From Notospermus geniculatus (lineage: Eukaryota > Nemertea > Pilidiophora > Heteronemertea > Lineidae): a stretch of 64,000 bases of DNA. How positions within the stretch are numbered: position 1 is the first letter of the stretch; each line of letters begins with the position of its first letter. A program made the position numbers and the translations under genes. The notes below the pieces were generated by a model that saw nothing but the letters and a program-made list of their open reading frames with translations, had not been told where the DNA came from and made no database searches. Below, one piece after another: positions 24,008-36,319 of this stretch. Location: assembly GCA_002633025.1 (NCBI GenBank), contig NMRB01001035.1:99808-163807 (forward strand), read 5' to 3'.

Positions 24008-24372
24008 TTAAGGACAGAACTTTACCTACATGATTGTAATCTTGGGACTCCGAGTTCTTCATTTCTTGCTTCAGTCTGTTTACCAATTCCCAGCACCTGA
24101 TACACATCACAGACGCCACCATGCATGGATGTGCAGGCAGCCATGTAAATCAACCCGTCATACAGATTTCCCATCGGATTTTTTCGTCAGAAGGTTGGTT
24201 GAGGGCCTTCCGCTCAGGGAGTGCTCACCGTCGCAATGACTACTCCAGTACTTTTCAAGACCAGTCCTTTTCACACACATCAGCCCAATCGCACTTCGCC
24301 GACCTTGGTCAGCAGACCCTAACACCTTGACCACAAACAAGAATGTTACCCCACAGGTGTTACAGGTGACCA

Positions 24373-24534
24373 GCTAAACCGGCCTATCCACGTGAAATAT
24401 TATTGCACAATATGAGGATCAAAATGGGCAATATTATTGCCAATCTTTCTTCCATCCATTATGGCAGAAGCACATGACACCCATTTTGCGCCCCATATTG
24501 TGCAATAACATTGTACATGGATGGACCGCTTTAG
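24373..24534. mobile_element. Palindromic element with ATTGCACAATATG
   Basis: Arms GGCCTATCCACGTGAAATAT and a diverged mirror. Confidence 0.55.
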
Positions 24535-24647
24535 TTGGCACCTTGTAAAAGAAATAACTCTGCATTCAAATCAGTGGTGGGCCTATTTCTAATGTTATGC
24601 AGTGTGGTCATAATCTATTAAGTGCGATTGGCTTGATGTATGTGGAC

Positions 24648-24905
24648 TCGGGACCCAGTCGTTGTGTCGCTCCGGCCGCCGCACTACACTCCACAAACGC
24701 GAACGTCTGTACTTTAGTTCGGTGCTCTCTTCCTGGTATCGAACAATGGATTTGGCGTTCGCGTTGGCGTTTTGGGGACTTTGCGAAAACTCCCTACGAG
24801 CGGAATGTAAAGGCGAGGGAAAAGTACTGTGAAGTCCTTTTCACATACATCTAGACCCGGGACCCAGTCGTTGTGTCGCTCCGGCCGCCGCACTCCGCTC
24901 CACCG
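24648..24905. repeat. Direct repeat pair GGGACCCAGTCGTTGTGTCG
   Basis: A ~50 bp motif at 24648 recurs at 24857. Confidence 0.65.
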
Positions 24906-25042
24906 TACTCGGGGGCTTTGCGAAAACTATATTTTGGTAAAGTAGGAAAAAATCGTCTAAGCCATGGTCACTGAACGGCGCCGCACACCTGCGACTAAAA
25001 TGAGGACGGCTACTGATGCGACTACTCCGTCGCCTGCGATAA

Positions 25043-25241
25043 TTACCTTTGAGGTCGATCAGTGATATCATCCACGACATCACTGATTTTCCAAGGAAGC
25101 ATTTGTCACAAACGAGTCAACAAAAACTAAAAAAACTGAAAATATGTTTAGTCGCTTCTGTGGTCGCAAGGGCGGTCGCCTAGAAAATCGATCGAAACAT
25201 CGCTAGTGTGCGGTGCCCTTCATGGTGCACAAGTATTCGGA
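25043..25241. repeat. 198 bp direct repeat, left copy
   Basis: Nearly identical to 25798-25996; the two flank the 171-N gap and low-complexity sequence. Confidence 0.9.
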
Positions 25242-25352
25242 GCCATGTCACTGATGGCGCACTTTGCCAAAAGGGGGATTTTTTCCTATTTTACCCAAAA
25301 GGAGATTCTTTCCAGGGGGATTTTTCCTACTTTACCAAAAAGTGGATTTTTT

Positions 25353-25523
25353 NNNNNNNNNNNNNNNNNNNNNNNNNNNNNNNNNNNNNNNNNNNNNNNN
25401 NNNNNNNNNNNNNNNNNNNNNNNNNNNNNNNNNNNNNNNNNNNNNNNNNNNNNNNNNNNNNNNNNNNNNNNNNNNNNNNNNNNNNNNNNNNNNNNNNNNN
25501 NNNNNNNNNNNNNNNNNNNNNNN
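25353..25523. other. Assembly gap, 171 N
   Basis: Run of N following a short low-complexity direct repeat (GGGGGATTTTTTCCTA-like units, 25268-25352). Confidence 0.99.
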
Positions 25524-25572
25524 TGATAATTTGAAATATCTCTGCCTGTGGTAGAGGTACAGGCAGAGGCAT

Positions 25573-25690
25573 GATGTACCTTTGTTACCTAGTACCTTTA
25601 TTACCTAGTACCTTTTTGCCGAGTACCTTTTTACCTAGTATCTCTATTACCTAGTACCTTTTTACCGGTACCTTTTTTACCGTACCTTTT
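25573..25690. repeat. Tandem repeat ACCTAGTACCTTTTT
   Basis: About seven imperfect 15 bp units. Confidence 0.85.
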
Positions 25691-25797
25691 TATCTGACCT
25701 CTATCAACGTGCCTTGATCTCTATCAATGTACCATTCATGTACCGGTAGAAGCACCTGTACTATCGGGAACCATTCGACATTTACAATGTCATCTTG

Positions 25798-25996
25798 TTA
25801 CCTTTGAGGTCGATCAGTGATATCATCCACGACATCACTGATCTTCCAAGGAAGCATTTGTCACAAACGAGTCAACAAAAACTAAAAAAACTGAAAATAT
25901 GTTTAGTCGCTTCTGTGGTCGCAAGGGCGGTCGCCTAGAAAATCGATCGAAAAATCGCTAGTGTGCGGTGCCCTTCATGGTGCACAAGTATTCGGT
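25798..25996. repeat. 198 bp direct repeat, right copy
   Basis: See 25043-25241. Confidence 0.9.
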
Positions 25997-26407
25997 GCCA
26001 TTCGGGGCGTGATTAGCATGACCAGTGCGGTGTTCCCGCACGGCTTTGGGGATTTGTAGCGAGACTAACGACCCCTCACTGATTACACCCCTTGCCCCCA
26101 AAAGCGGTTTTCCACCGGTAGTTATGCATTTACCCCCGAGGCGTCATGGGATACGGACCCTCGGGCTACCGTATAAATGATGAATAGAAACAAAGTGGAT
26201 TTCGTGGACTCCCTTGGGTACTGTATCAGCAATAATGAGAGGACCTTCGAGGTTTGCATCGCCATGGCCGAACCCCACAAATTTCTGACTATCGATGGCC
26301 GTGTGGGTTTGATTGGTCTTAGTTGTAATTATATTCACTCTGTTGTAAATTTGATCGTCGTGCAAGCCGACGACTCGGACGACTAGTGCATCCAATCGCC
26401 GTTCACT

Positions 26408-26540
26408 CCTTCCAGCGATATCAGGGTCCATATTCACGAAGCCTTCGCAAGTCTATTGTTTGGCTGCATGCCCTATTGTTCACTGACTGTCTTACAATAG
26501 ATTTGCGTGCAGGCAAAGTTGCGAAAGCTTCATGAATAGA
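26408..26540. mobile_element. Palindromic element GGTCCATATTCACGAAGC
   Basis: Arms GAAGCCTTCGCAA / TTGCGAAAGCTTC with ACAATAG words; diverged. Confidence 0.5.
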
Positions 26541-26601
26541 TGACGCGGTCCATAGAAAGATCCTCGCCTGGCCGATCGTCAGCCAAACAAGCATTCGCAG
26601 G

Positions 26602-27478
26602 CACTCTTGATCATAAATAAATCCGCACCAAACATTCTTGAATTACTCAATAAGTACTCATTATTTTTTCCCAATTTTTGGACAAGTGAAAGGCACATGC
26701 ACTGTCTAACACATCCCGTTTCAGTTTTTCAAATCGACGAACATTCCTGTCTTCCACAGCAGTTCAAAGAAGGCAGGGTGGTTTGGAGGTTTCACCATCT
26801 GAAGTTTTCATCAAATTTTTCACCTGCACAACCTTCAGCCTTGGTCACTAAGTGACAGACAAGACAAATTTAAAAAAAAATATATCAAGATCTCGCCAAA
26901 AAATGCGTTTTGCCCATTATTTCACCACTTCCTTGGCAACCCAGTGAACTCAACTGTTTTGGTGGCCGGACAATTTGAATTGAACTATGGTTGAAAGCAT
27001 GAAATTGATCTGTTGTGGTTGGTGTTACTCCAACCACATTGATTCTGAATAACAATTGGCCTGTTCAACTAGCCAACATTCAATTCAGGGCATTGACTGG
27101 GGACAAGTCTAAGGGACCATCTCACAGTTGGGTTCACTGGTTGCCAAGCATGTGGTGAGATTTTGGACAAAAATGCAATTTTTGGCGAGATCTTGATATA
27201 TTTTTGTAAAATTTTCACTGGACTGTCGCTTAATGACCAAGGCTGAAGGTTGTGCAGGTGAAAAATTTGATGAAAACTTCAGTTGGTGAAACCTCCAAAC
27301 CAGCCTGCCCTCTTTGAACTGCTCTGGAGGACAGTGATATGGTCGATTTGAATAATTGAAGCGGAATGTGTTAGACAACGCATGTGGCTTTCACATGTCC
27401 AAAAATTGGGAAAAAATAATTAGTAATTATCGAGTAAATCAAGAATATCTTCTGCGGATTTACTTGTGATCAAGAGTG
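26602..27478. mobile_element. 877 bp fold-back element
   Basis: Arms of ~300 bp (CACTCTTGATCA and mirror; inner AAACTTCAGTTGGTGAAAC-like words) around ~200 bp. The arms read as short frames on both strands but show no known domain. Confidence 0.75.
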
Positions 27479-28441
27479 TACATCGTCCGACACATTCAAG
27501 ACGGCCGATATAAGCCTACAAGTCACTATGGAATACTAGCCAGCATGCGTTCACTTGCCGTTTTTGGCGATGCAGATTTTCAAACGGTCTCGTAGCAAAG
27601 CCAAAGGTATCTGCCGAATGACGACAGTCTTGGCATGCGCAAATGTGCGCCTTTTCCCCGCGAATCTGTGGCTTTAAAATTTAATATCCGGAGCTGGATC
27701 GGGCATTTTGCCCTCGAAAAAATGCCGGTGTAATGAATGAGAATGCCTCCCGTATGATGGTGTCCGCTTTATTTTGTGGCGGACACTCAAAAACAGAGAG
27801 ACATGTTCATCAGTGCCTCCCCACTGGCTGGTATTCATAAAAGTTAGCGAATGCTTTTACTTGAGATTTGCACAGCATGTCCAGTATAAATGTACTACAA
27901 CACTTGAAGTAAAAGCATTTGCTAGCTTTTATAAATATTAGCCATGTTGCGGCTTAATCTGTCAATCTTTTGTGTGTGTGTGTGGGGGGGGGGGGATATT
28001 ACACCTGCCTAATATATCTGTATCGACCAATCTAACTGAATCGAGTATCCTCGAGGATCAAAAAGTGATGATTAAGGGGTTCAACGCGTGAATTTAAAAA
28101 AAATCAGATGACTGGTGCAGATGGCGTCGGACTCCAAGCATTGTGGCTCCGCCTCTGCACAATCCGGATACAGTACCAGATCGCCACAGGAAATACACAA
28201 CAGACCCCCATTACAATCCAGAGCAGGTAGAATATTAATCACGCTACTAAACCTATTTCATAACCATGTTTGCTCTTTCGGCAAAATTGTTTCAGCTTAA
28301 TCATCCGTAATCATTCGACCATTTGCCCGGCACCCGGGAGTGTTTTTCATGCCGATCACGGAGATAAGGCGACCGGTGACAAATCCACACCAGAGGTGAC
28401 AAATTTCCACCGACGCCTTACATCGATCTACTCCGGTGGTG
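27479..28441. other. No gene; one Harbinger-like palindrome
   Basis: 27829-27949 is an inverted repeat (GGTATTCATAAAAGTTAGC / mirror) resembling 15420-15450. A (TG)n(G)n tract lies at 27971-27995. The rest is unexplained. Confidence 0.5.
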
Positions 28442-28443
28442 TA

Positions 28444-28661
28444 AAGGAGCACGGGGTGCGATCTATAACCGGTATTTTGACTGCCGACGTAGAGGGAGCC
28501 ACGTAGCGGCAGCAATACGAACTACAAAATAAACATTACAAAATGTACGTAGAACATCGGGTCCATTCGCCGACAACGTAGTTAGTCCCTGGGGTTCGAG
28601 AGTGGCGCGCACGGCGATGGTGGCGCCGGCTGTCGATAAAAAGTGAAAATACCGGGCTCCT
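28444..28661. mobile_element. TTAA-AGGAGC palindromic element
   Basis: Ends AGGAGCACGG and CCGGGCTCCT, right border TTAA, left border GTAA. Interior as in 551-760. Confidence 0.72.
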
Positions 28662-28665
28662 TTAA

Positions 28666-29074
28666 TAGCAAAATGGGTGAGGTCAAATATTTGGACTAAG
28701 CTAAAACTGAGATAATCGGAGTTTTATCCCACTTGCTAGGTTTTAATCTGAACTCCTAAAACCTGCCTCAGATTAAGACTTCATTAAAACTTCGTTAAAA
28801 CCTAAATAAAACCCACACTAAAACTTGATTAAAACCCGAGATTCATGGAATCTGTTAATTGGCTTTCATTTAGTTGAAGATGTCTCTGTATTGGCTCTCA
28901 AGTCTAGTAGGCCTACAGGCAGGTGTACGGTCAAAGTTTTCAGCTCTTCGGAGTGCTACGGCTTGTAACTGCTACAGCAAACATAGCTGCAACCTTATTC
29001 CAAACATTTGACCTCTGCAGGTTTTAGTCTGGTTTTAGCCCCCAGGCACTAAAACCTCACCCAATTCATTTTCC
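28666..29074. mobile_element. Inverted-repeat element AAAATGGGTGAGGT
   Basis: Ends AAAATGGGTGAGGT / ACCTCACCCAATTCATTTT with GGTTTTAGTCTGGTTTTAGC-type interior. Copy 2 of the 11 kb segment begins inside the equivalent of this element. Confidence 0.65.
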
Positions 29075-29172
29075 ATTAAAATGTGAGGTAACATTTCACA
29101 TCGTAAATAGCGTGTTCGATTACTTCCACCGGCCAGGCACTAGCGCTTTCTCAGACATGCGCATTGGATGCC

Positions 29173-29289
29173 AATAAAAGAACGCTGTCGTGTTAGACAC
29201 GAGTAAAGTGTCATGGCGGATGCGCTCTGATTGGCTGATTGTCCGCCATGACGCTTTTCTCGTGTCTAACACGACAGCGTTTTATTTCT
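29173..29289. mobile_element. Palindromic element AACGCTGTCGTGTTAGACAC
   Basis: Arms of ~48 bp; repeated in copy 2 at 40398-40514. Confidence 0.8.
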
Positions 29290-30504
29290 TTTGCACGCCG
29301 ATTTATGGACCGATGTATGCTAGGGCTGTGTGACATCAAGCTCTGCATGCAGGGGTACTTCCCGAAGTAACCGGCTCAGGGCGGAGGGTTAGTAGTGCCT
29401 GCCGCGATAGCCCGACTTGGAGAACTTCCGGTAAATAAAACGCTGTCGTGCCAGGCCGATATATAGAAGCGAGTAAGTTTTCGAACAGGCTAAAAGCTGA
29501 CAACACACGACACTCGCTCCCTCTGTTCAGTTGACCATAAGTACAGACCCACTGGCTCGATTGGCGCCGAAAGTGAAAGACCATCAATTATAGACGACGC
29601 TGACTGACGAGGGATCCAATCATAAGCCATCATCACGGGTTTAGCCGACACCGCCGTAAAACACTTTCTGATTGGCTAAGATATGTGTACAAGATGTACA
29701 CTGTATATGTATACATTCATCATTATGTGCCAACGTTTTTCGACCGAAAATTCAACAATCTTAGGGCAATTTCGTAAATTTGATCCATGTCACTCACGCA
29801 CCTGTTTAGGTGAACTCATGTTTTGGACATTTTGATGATTTTTTATCCACTTACTTCATTTTAGGTGGTCGGAAACACCACTAATTTGTTCCGCGAACCC
29901 AGCAAATCGGAGGGCAACTTCCACGCAGTAATTCCCCGAATCAGACCCGCTAACGCCGTCTACAGGTCATCTTTTGAGAGCTGTTTGAACTGAAGCATTC
30001 GGAGCGCGGGTTTCCCGTGTTTACCGCACGGCTTTTCAGGCATCGTGTTCCTTCTTGCAACACTATTTGATCTGGACAGCTCAGCGCTCGGATAACCTGC
30101 AAAACTCCTTAAAAACCAAAACCTCGAGAAAAAAAATATCGGCAAATCTTTCCGGGTCCAATAAATTTTAAAGTGGCTGATTAAGCATTTAACGCCACGT
30201 TTGACAGCGATGCAGTTTGATGCTAAGTTGCCGTGTAGCCTACATGGCGTGGGTGTTTTTTTCTTCAGAATTTTTACATCGTAAGTTAACTGAAAATCCA
30301 CCCAGAAGCAAAAAATTATCAATAGTAAGTAGGGTCTATTACCGTTCGTCACAGATTACCCCTCGTTCAGCCAGTGTTATAGAGGAGGCGATAACGATGA
30401 CGGACTATGCGGTCTGGCATAGGCTCGAGATCCAGGTGGGATAATTCAAGTGGCACATGAAGCTCAAAAGGTATTTCTTACAGGACCGGGCTTCTCTGTG
30501 CTGC
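29290..30504. other. No gene recognised
   Basis: Repeated as 40515-41711. Short frames only. Divergence between the copies is visibly higher here than further right. Confidence 0.4.
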
Positions 30505-30681
30505 CCTGTAACGTTTTTCAGTGAGGCCCGTGCGCCAGTGTGAAAATACAATTAGACTGACGGAATACGCGGCGACTTGACAATGGGCGACACACAGAGA
30601 AACAGCGAGTCTGTTTCCCAGTGTGTTCCAAACAATGGAAGTCACACTGAAAAACGGCCACACTGAAAAAACGTTACACCT
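30505..30681. mobile_element. CAGTGTAACG-family palindromic element
   Basis: Relative of 21209-21383; present in both copies (41712-41889). Confidence 0.75.
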
Positions 30682-31926
30682 GGTTGATAATAGGCGCTGA
30701 GCAGCCTGATTATGAAATGGTGCATTTGACCTTTACAAATCAGTTAGCCATAATGTCAACCTCTCAGGCACGTAAGACACCCAAAGTCCTATCTTATTTT
30801 ACTTTTAGTATTCCTATAATGTATCTTGTATGCCCGGGGTTAAGAAAGTTCCGCTCGGCAAAAGACGGTTTTGTATTAACTAATTAATACCTTCCGCTCA
30901 CCCCTGGCTTTTCCGGTTTTTCGTCAAAACTAGCCTTACGATTAGAGACTAATTCAGAAGAAAGATGTGTCTGGACATTTGTCATGATACGCTGAGATCG
31001 AAAAATGCCTCAGTCTATAACATTATTTGCAGAGCGACAACCTTGGGCTACGGCTACACCAACTCCTTTTTGTTGTAAGCAGGAGCAGCTTAGAAAGACC
31101 GCGATCTTTCGGTTCACTTTAATTACCGACAAGCCACTGGCATCAACGCAGATGAGACGAAGTACAAAAACTTTGTTTGTCGGACTGGGAGGGAGAACGT
31201 CGCGTGGAGGCTCATTGACATTTCCCGAAGATGGCCACGACTCATTATAGAGAAATTAAGAGTACACGCCATGGGGTTTTGAGAAATATCTTATACTATT
31301 AACCATACCTCAGAGGATTGTGCTGTGTACGTTCAGATGGGATAGCCGAACCTCTCTACTATTTTAACACCACGACAACCCACCAGAGGAACAAACGGGA
31401 TTTTTCCTTGTTTCGGAACATTACACCCCTACATGCAAATAAAACTAAGGACACCAGGACAAGATATTTGTCGTTAATTTCCGGTCATTTTCCAAGCGGA
31501 TATTGTCCCTTCTTCATGAAAAACCTTGCACAGACAAGCTATTTCCTTCGATTCATTTCACTTTATTTGCTTCATTATGAATTTGTACTTTAACATCCCT
31601 TTCAACATCGTATCGCTATCAATAATTTAAATAACTAGCGATATATACAAGACTAGAAGAAATAGATTTTGTGTATACATTCAAAACGAAGTATATAATG
31701 ATAAACATGTTTGTATAATGATTACGATTATTTAGGCATGTGAGAGTTCATGACTTTATATTTTATGCAAATGAACTTCATTTATGGAATATCATGGACT
31801 ATCGATTGCACACTCCACATGGCCTTGTGGCCACAAAAAAATAGAAGACGTAAAAAACGAGCGGGTAAATTCATCCTACAGCCTTCATAACATGATTTAG
31901 CCATTGATGGTGCACATTGTATACAT
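30682..31926. other. No gene recognised
   Basis: RFX downstream flank; repeated as 41890-43132 with few differences. No convincing coding sequence. Confidence 0.4.
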
Positions 31927-32343
31927 ACTCTAAACTCCCACTTACCTGTCCCATTCGTGAACTCGGAAAAAATGACCAAATCCTAAGTTGAAGATATCGC
32001 ACGCTGTCATTCTTTGCCAGGCTCCGGGTGGGACAATAAAGCGAATTGATATCGAAAAAAATTGATTTAGAAATAGAATTTGAAAGGGGACGAATTTTCG
32101 GGGAAAAAATGTTCTCCAGAATGTCAACAAAGAAATGTTCGTGCATTCTGATTGGCTGAAATTTTGTGTTTACAAACACCAGCCAAATGTAAATAAAACC
32201 CGCTATCAATTTGCTTTAAGTAAGTGGACAGAACATTACTGTTTCTGACCGTACCCCCCACCCGCACCCCATTATCTTCAACTTAGGACTTAGTCATTTT
32301 TTTCCGAGTTCAGGAATGGGACAGGTAAGTGGGAATTTAGAGT
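31927..32343. mobile_element. Inverted-repeat element ACTCTAAA
   Basis: Arms of ~70 bp (CCCACTTACCTGTCCCATTC and mirror) around ~280 bp. Present in both copies (43133-43549). Confidence 0.78.
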
Positions 32344-32679
32344 AGTAATCCAGTTTTCAATACATGATATGTTAGTTCCACTTTCATTGCCTTCATGATG
32401 GTTTGTTTAATGTTACTCTCATCATGAAGCAACTCATCAGAAGCGCCCTCTGGTTTTAGATACATAAAGGTGGATGATATGCCTGTTCGTGGAAATATAT
32501 TTCTAAACGAGCAACTATTAAAAGGGGTGCTTTTGTCTCAGTACTTTTTTCTGGTATTTCAGATATCATTCTTGTAAGAAATAAGTTGTACTACTGAAAG
32601 TTTTCGAACAATTTTCCAAGATCGTTGGTGATTTGGCATCTAGTAAGAAATAGAAGTAGAAAATAAGAAGTGGGAAATT

Positions 32680-32949
32680 TAGACTGGTTCCCGGTCCCAG
32701 CATAACTCACGCAAAAGGACCGGTATTGCGTGATGTAACGTTGGAATTGATTGGCTATCTATTTTTCTATTGCCTGATGAAACATCGCAGTTTATTGGCT
32801 AGTTACTTTGGGGATGTGAGGTAAGTAGTCTAATGCATAACTGAGGAGAATCTTCTGCGACGTCATAACGTGGCAGCTTGCTGCCAAGTATGGCCGCCCA
32901 ATACCGGTCCCTTATTGCGTGAGCTGTGTTGGGACTGGGAACCAGTCTA
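32680..32949. mobile_element. Nested element TAGACTGGTTCCCGGTCCCA
   Basis: Ends TAGACTGGTTCCCGGTCCCA / mirror, inner CAATACCGGTCC. Copy 2 at 43886-44155. Confidence 0.82.
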
Positions 32950-33156
32950 TGGGAAATTTTGGAATTTTTGTGGAAATTTTTCAACTTCTCAAATCGGGAT
33001 AATTTTTTTCCAATTTTGAGAAATATCGCCCGAAAAATCAGACAAAATATCATGTCATTTTAAGAAAATTTCTCAAAATGGGAAAAAAATATCCCAATTT
33101 GAGAAATAGAAAAATTCGCGCAAAATGCAAAAAATTCCCACTTCTTATTTTCCATT

Positions 33157-33162
33157 TTTATT
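33157..33162 (-). promoter_or_regulatory. Candidate poly(A) signal AATAAA (copy 1)
   Basis: Same position relative to the stop as in copy 2; lies in the terminal repeat of the element at 32643-33168. Confidence 0.45.
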
Positions 33163-33188
33163 TCTTACTCCTTCTGCAATTCGCATCC

Positions 33189-33574
33189 TTAGAGCATGGT
33201 TAGTGAACTCCCGTCGCTGGTGCAGTAGTACTTATACGTTGTGTCCTGGTTGAAATACGACTGCTGTTCAGGATAATACTGCCCCGTGTGTTTTTCTGCA
33301 TCAAACGGCCGGTGTTGGTGAAGCGCCTGCATGGCACTGTCCGCACAAACCTGCGGCATCGAAAACATTTCATAAATGCTTGGAAGCGAGGTTGACTGCA
33401 TAACATTACTGAAGCTCTCTTCTGATTGGTTGTTCGCTTTGACTTCCCTATTCTTGCCTGTGACGCAATTGCTTTGGGGAATGGTGATTGGCGTACACTG
33501 TCTGTAGTTTTGCTGTTGTCCACAGGTGGCGCCTGCATTCGTTGGCGGTGTGAACTGTTTGTACCCGTGTGATT
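33189..33574 (-). CDS. RFX terminal exon, second version (copy 1)
   Basis: Counterpart of 44395-44780; one synonymous Ala codon change and the same TAA stop. Confidence 0.87.
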
Positions 33575-34253
33575 CTGTAAGTAGGAAAAAATGAAAAAAC
33601 ATGTAATCAGTGAATGCCAATAACCTAACAGGAGTATCTTACAATGAGTGATATGACTGCTCCATGTGGAACTCAGCAAAACATAAAGCGCCCTTGGTCT
33701 TTCTTAGTCCGAACGTCTGACCCGTATTGCTATTTTTAGAATCTGCTGGACGCAATACAGAGTCAGATGATGAGTAACCGAAGAACCAGATTTTGGTTCT
33801 CCGTCATCAGCATGATCAGATCACGGATTGGTGGTTCCCGTATCACGTGACCTCAAACTGTAAAGATGGCGATGCTGTGCATTCGCCGATTCGGCTTTTC
33901 GAGAGGAATATTTGTCGTGATTTTGATACCGGTAACAAATTGCGGTTTTCTTAATGTTTATCTGGCTAGAGTGAACAGAGAGCGTGATTGTGAGTGTATA
34001 ACTGGTTGAAACCTAAGCAAGTATGCCTGAGATCAGCGTTGTCAAGTGATACGATTGCCGTGCACTAAATGTATGCAAAACACGACCTGGAGATGGACGG
34101 ACCAATCAAAATAGACCCCCCCGCGATAGGCTTCATCTGTCTCTTGTTGCGACCGTCAGTTCTGCAAGTGAGCAACAGGAGGCAGTGTTCAGACTAGGTC
34201 TTTCTCTGCTAGGTAGATTATACTATGTAGGCCTCTTGCCAAACCATACTGAC

Positions 34254-34361
34254 CGGTATAGATGAGCTGCTGAAGATACCTTTCCTCATCCTCCTTAAGT
34301 CGCTGGTCGACAATGTGGATGATGTAGTCCTTAAAGAGCATGCTGAGGAGGTGGTAGGATC
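34254..34361 (-). CDS. RFX dimerization exon, second version (copy 1)
   Basis: Counterpart of 45714-45821; one synonymous Leu codon change, splice sites intact. Confidence 0.88.
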
Positions 34362-34449
34362 CTGGGATAAGAGAAAATTAAAAGGATCCTGAGATAAGAG
34401 AAAATTGAACAAGCCCTACGGCTCTAAGGGGTCGCTGCCTTAGGGGTTT

Positions 34450-35060
34450 GGGAATTGGGAGAATCGACACCTTGCGAAAGTCGGCCATTTTTTCCCAGAG
34501 GGTAATAACAAACACTGAATGTACATTGAATATACACCATTGATGCACAGCACGTTTTAAAACCTGCAATTACACAAAACTTCTATGAATAGTTCCAAAA
34601 TGAACACCTGCTCAGCATAGCTACATTCCATATATGATGCAATGTGCCCAGGCCGAAATTTGTGAAGATATTTCACACAAAAAAATGTTAAAGAAAGACT
34701 TTTATCATGCCCTGTTTAGGACAAACCTCAGCTCTAGGTTTCCAGGCTCCTATCCCACAGTGTGAAACATGATGATTCATAAACCTGGACCCAAGGTTGG
34801 GTAAGCAATAAAAAATGTGTTTTTCTCTTTTCTGAATTACTATTTTACGAAAAGTACATGTAAGCCAAGGCTCAGTGCATATTAATGTTATATTACTGAT
34901 GGTTATGTTATGTGAGACATTTTCAAGGCAAGTTTTTATGTTTTTGCAGATTTTAAAACATGCTGTACATCAGTGGTGTACATTCACTGTACATTAAGTG
35001 TTTGTTATTACCCTCTGGGAAAAAAATGGCCGACTTTCGCAAAGTGTCTGTTGTTGTTTG
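34450..35060. repeat. Inverted pair around AAATGGCCGACTTTCGCAA
   Basis: Positions 34465-34573 mirror 34947-35050 in copy 1. In copy 2 most of the right arm is missing (junction near 46450). Confidence 0.7.
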
Positions 35061-35422
35061 GGGTACATTTCGCCAGTCGGCAACAACCATAACAACTGAT
35101 ACAGAAGGAATACCCGTACCCGGTGAGAAGTGTGAACCTCACGTCTGCTTCCTTGAAAAAATAGTTATAGCCCTCAGTCTAGGCCTATCTAGGGTTCAAA
35201 TCGAAGAGTAGAATCCAGACTTTTTATGTCGAAGTCGCCTCTTGGACAATTTCGTGATTCCCTGCCACCATGTTGTTAGTACTGTATCACATGACTACAT
35301 CAAAGCAATCTCGCGCATGACAGCCAAACAAAGAACAGGTACCTCGACACCACGCTCGTGTAAAAATGATTCCGGGGAGCGCGCGACTAATGTTGACATT
35401 GCATCACTCCAAAAACAACAAC

Positions 35423-35648
35423 GCGCATGCGCGACCGTAAATATTCTCGCATTTTAACGTTCAAAATCCTTTTTAGCAAAAAATGACGAAGCATATATAA
35501 AGAATAACGAACAAGCAGAACCATTTAGGCCCCTACATTTCTTATGTGCATGCGTGACCGTAAATATTCTCGCATTTTAACGTTCAAAATCCTTTTTTAG
35601 CAAAAAATGACGAAGCATATAAAGAATAACGAACAAGCAGAACCATTT
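35423..35648. repeat. Tandem duplication ~120 bp (copy 1 only)
   Basis: Unit with GACCGTAAATATTCTCGC and AACGAACAAGCAGAACC occurs twice; copy 2 has only part of one unit. Confidence 0.8.
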
Positions 35649-35808
35649 AATTTTCTTATGTGCTCATACTGCATGAATACACCCATGATTAATACAGCTA
35701 CGAAAGTTTGATTTCGAGTACAAGTGAAGTGCAGGTTTCGAGAATGCCAAAAGTGCACCAAACAGAGTAAGGAAACTTGGCAGATCCCCAAAAGTTGTGC
35801 CTCTTTAG

Positions 35809-36160
35809 CCTCGCTTATGTCGCCCTACGCTGTGATAGAAATAGCGTCAACAAGTTGCAACTGATAACTTATGTCACCACCGACTAGAAAAATACCGATC
35901 GGTCGCAACTACCTGGAACTAGTTTATCGCCGTCTTTTGAGTGCGTATGTCGACACTGATTTCTTTTGATTTTAAGTAAAACGTGCTGAAGTTGAACACG
36001 TGCGATTTTCTGGATCTGGATATTTGTACTTTGCAACTAGTTACTCGCTGAGGCCCGAGAGCTTATGTCACCTAGTAGTTGTGACTAATTAGTTCCAACT
36101 ATGCGCCGATTATCAGTTGCCAACTAGTTCTGACTGTACGTAAGGGCGACATAAGCGAGG
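35809..36160. mobile_element. Copy-1-only element CCTCGCTTATGTCGCC
   Basis: Ends CCTCGCTTATGTCGCC / GGCGACATAAGCGAGG with CTTTAG on both sides. Absent from copy 2 near 47568. Confidence 0.82.
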
Positions 36161-36319
36161 CTTTAGAGACATAGGCATAGTGACGAATGAGGTAGCGGAG
36201 GAACTAATCCAAATGCGGCGCCAGTTTGTAACCTACTGCGAGGAGACAAAGGTGAGGCCATTTGAACCTAATGGCATTAACTGAATGATTGACATACGTC
36301 AATTATGTCTAAGTCTTAC

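Larger units (their letters stand above)
32643..33168. mobile_element. GTAAGAAATA element at RFX 3' end (copy 1)
   Basis: Ends GTAAGAAATAGAAGTAGAAA / mirror; the right end lies 20 bp beyond the RFX stop. Contains the nested element 32680-32949. Same in copy 2 (43849-44374). A shorter version without the nest is at 53651-53880. Confidence 0.85.

Noticed and set aside
25573-25690. CRISPR-like array
   Set aside because: Units are 15 bp without unique spacers; it is a simple tandem repeat in an animal genome.
31871-32209. 112-codon minus-strand frame, identical in both copies (43077-43415)
   Set aside because: Much of it lies in an inverted-repeat element; identity of the copies is explained by the doubled segment. 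No domain recognised.
33200-33679. 159-codon minus-strand frame overlapping the RFX terminal exon
   Set aside because: Shadow frame of the real exon, whose own frame is fixed by splice phase and the stop codon.
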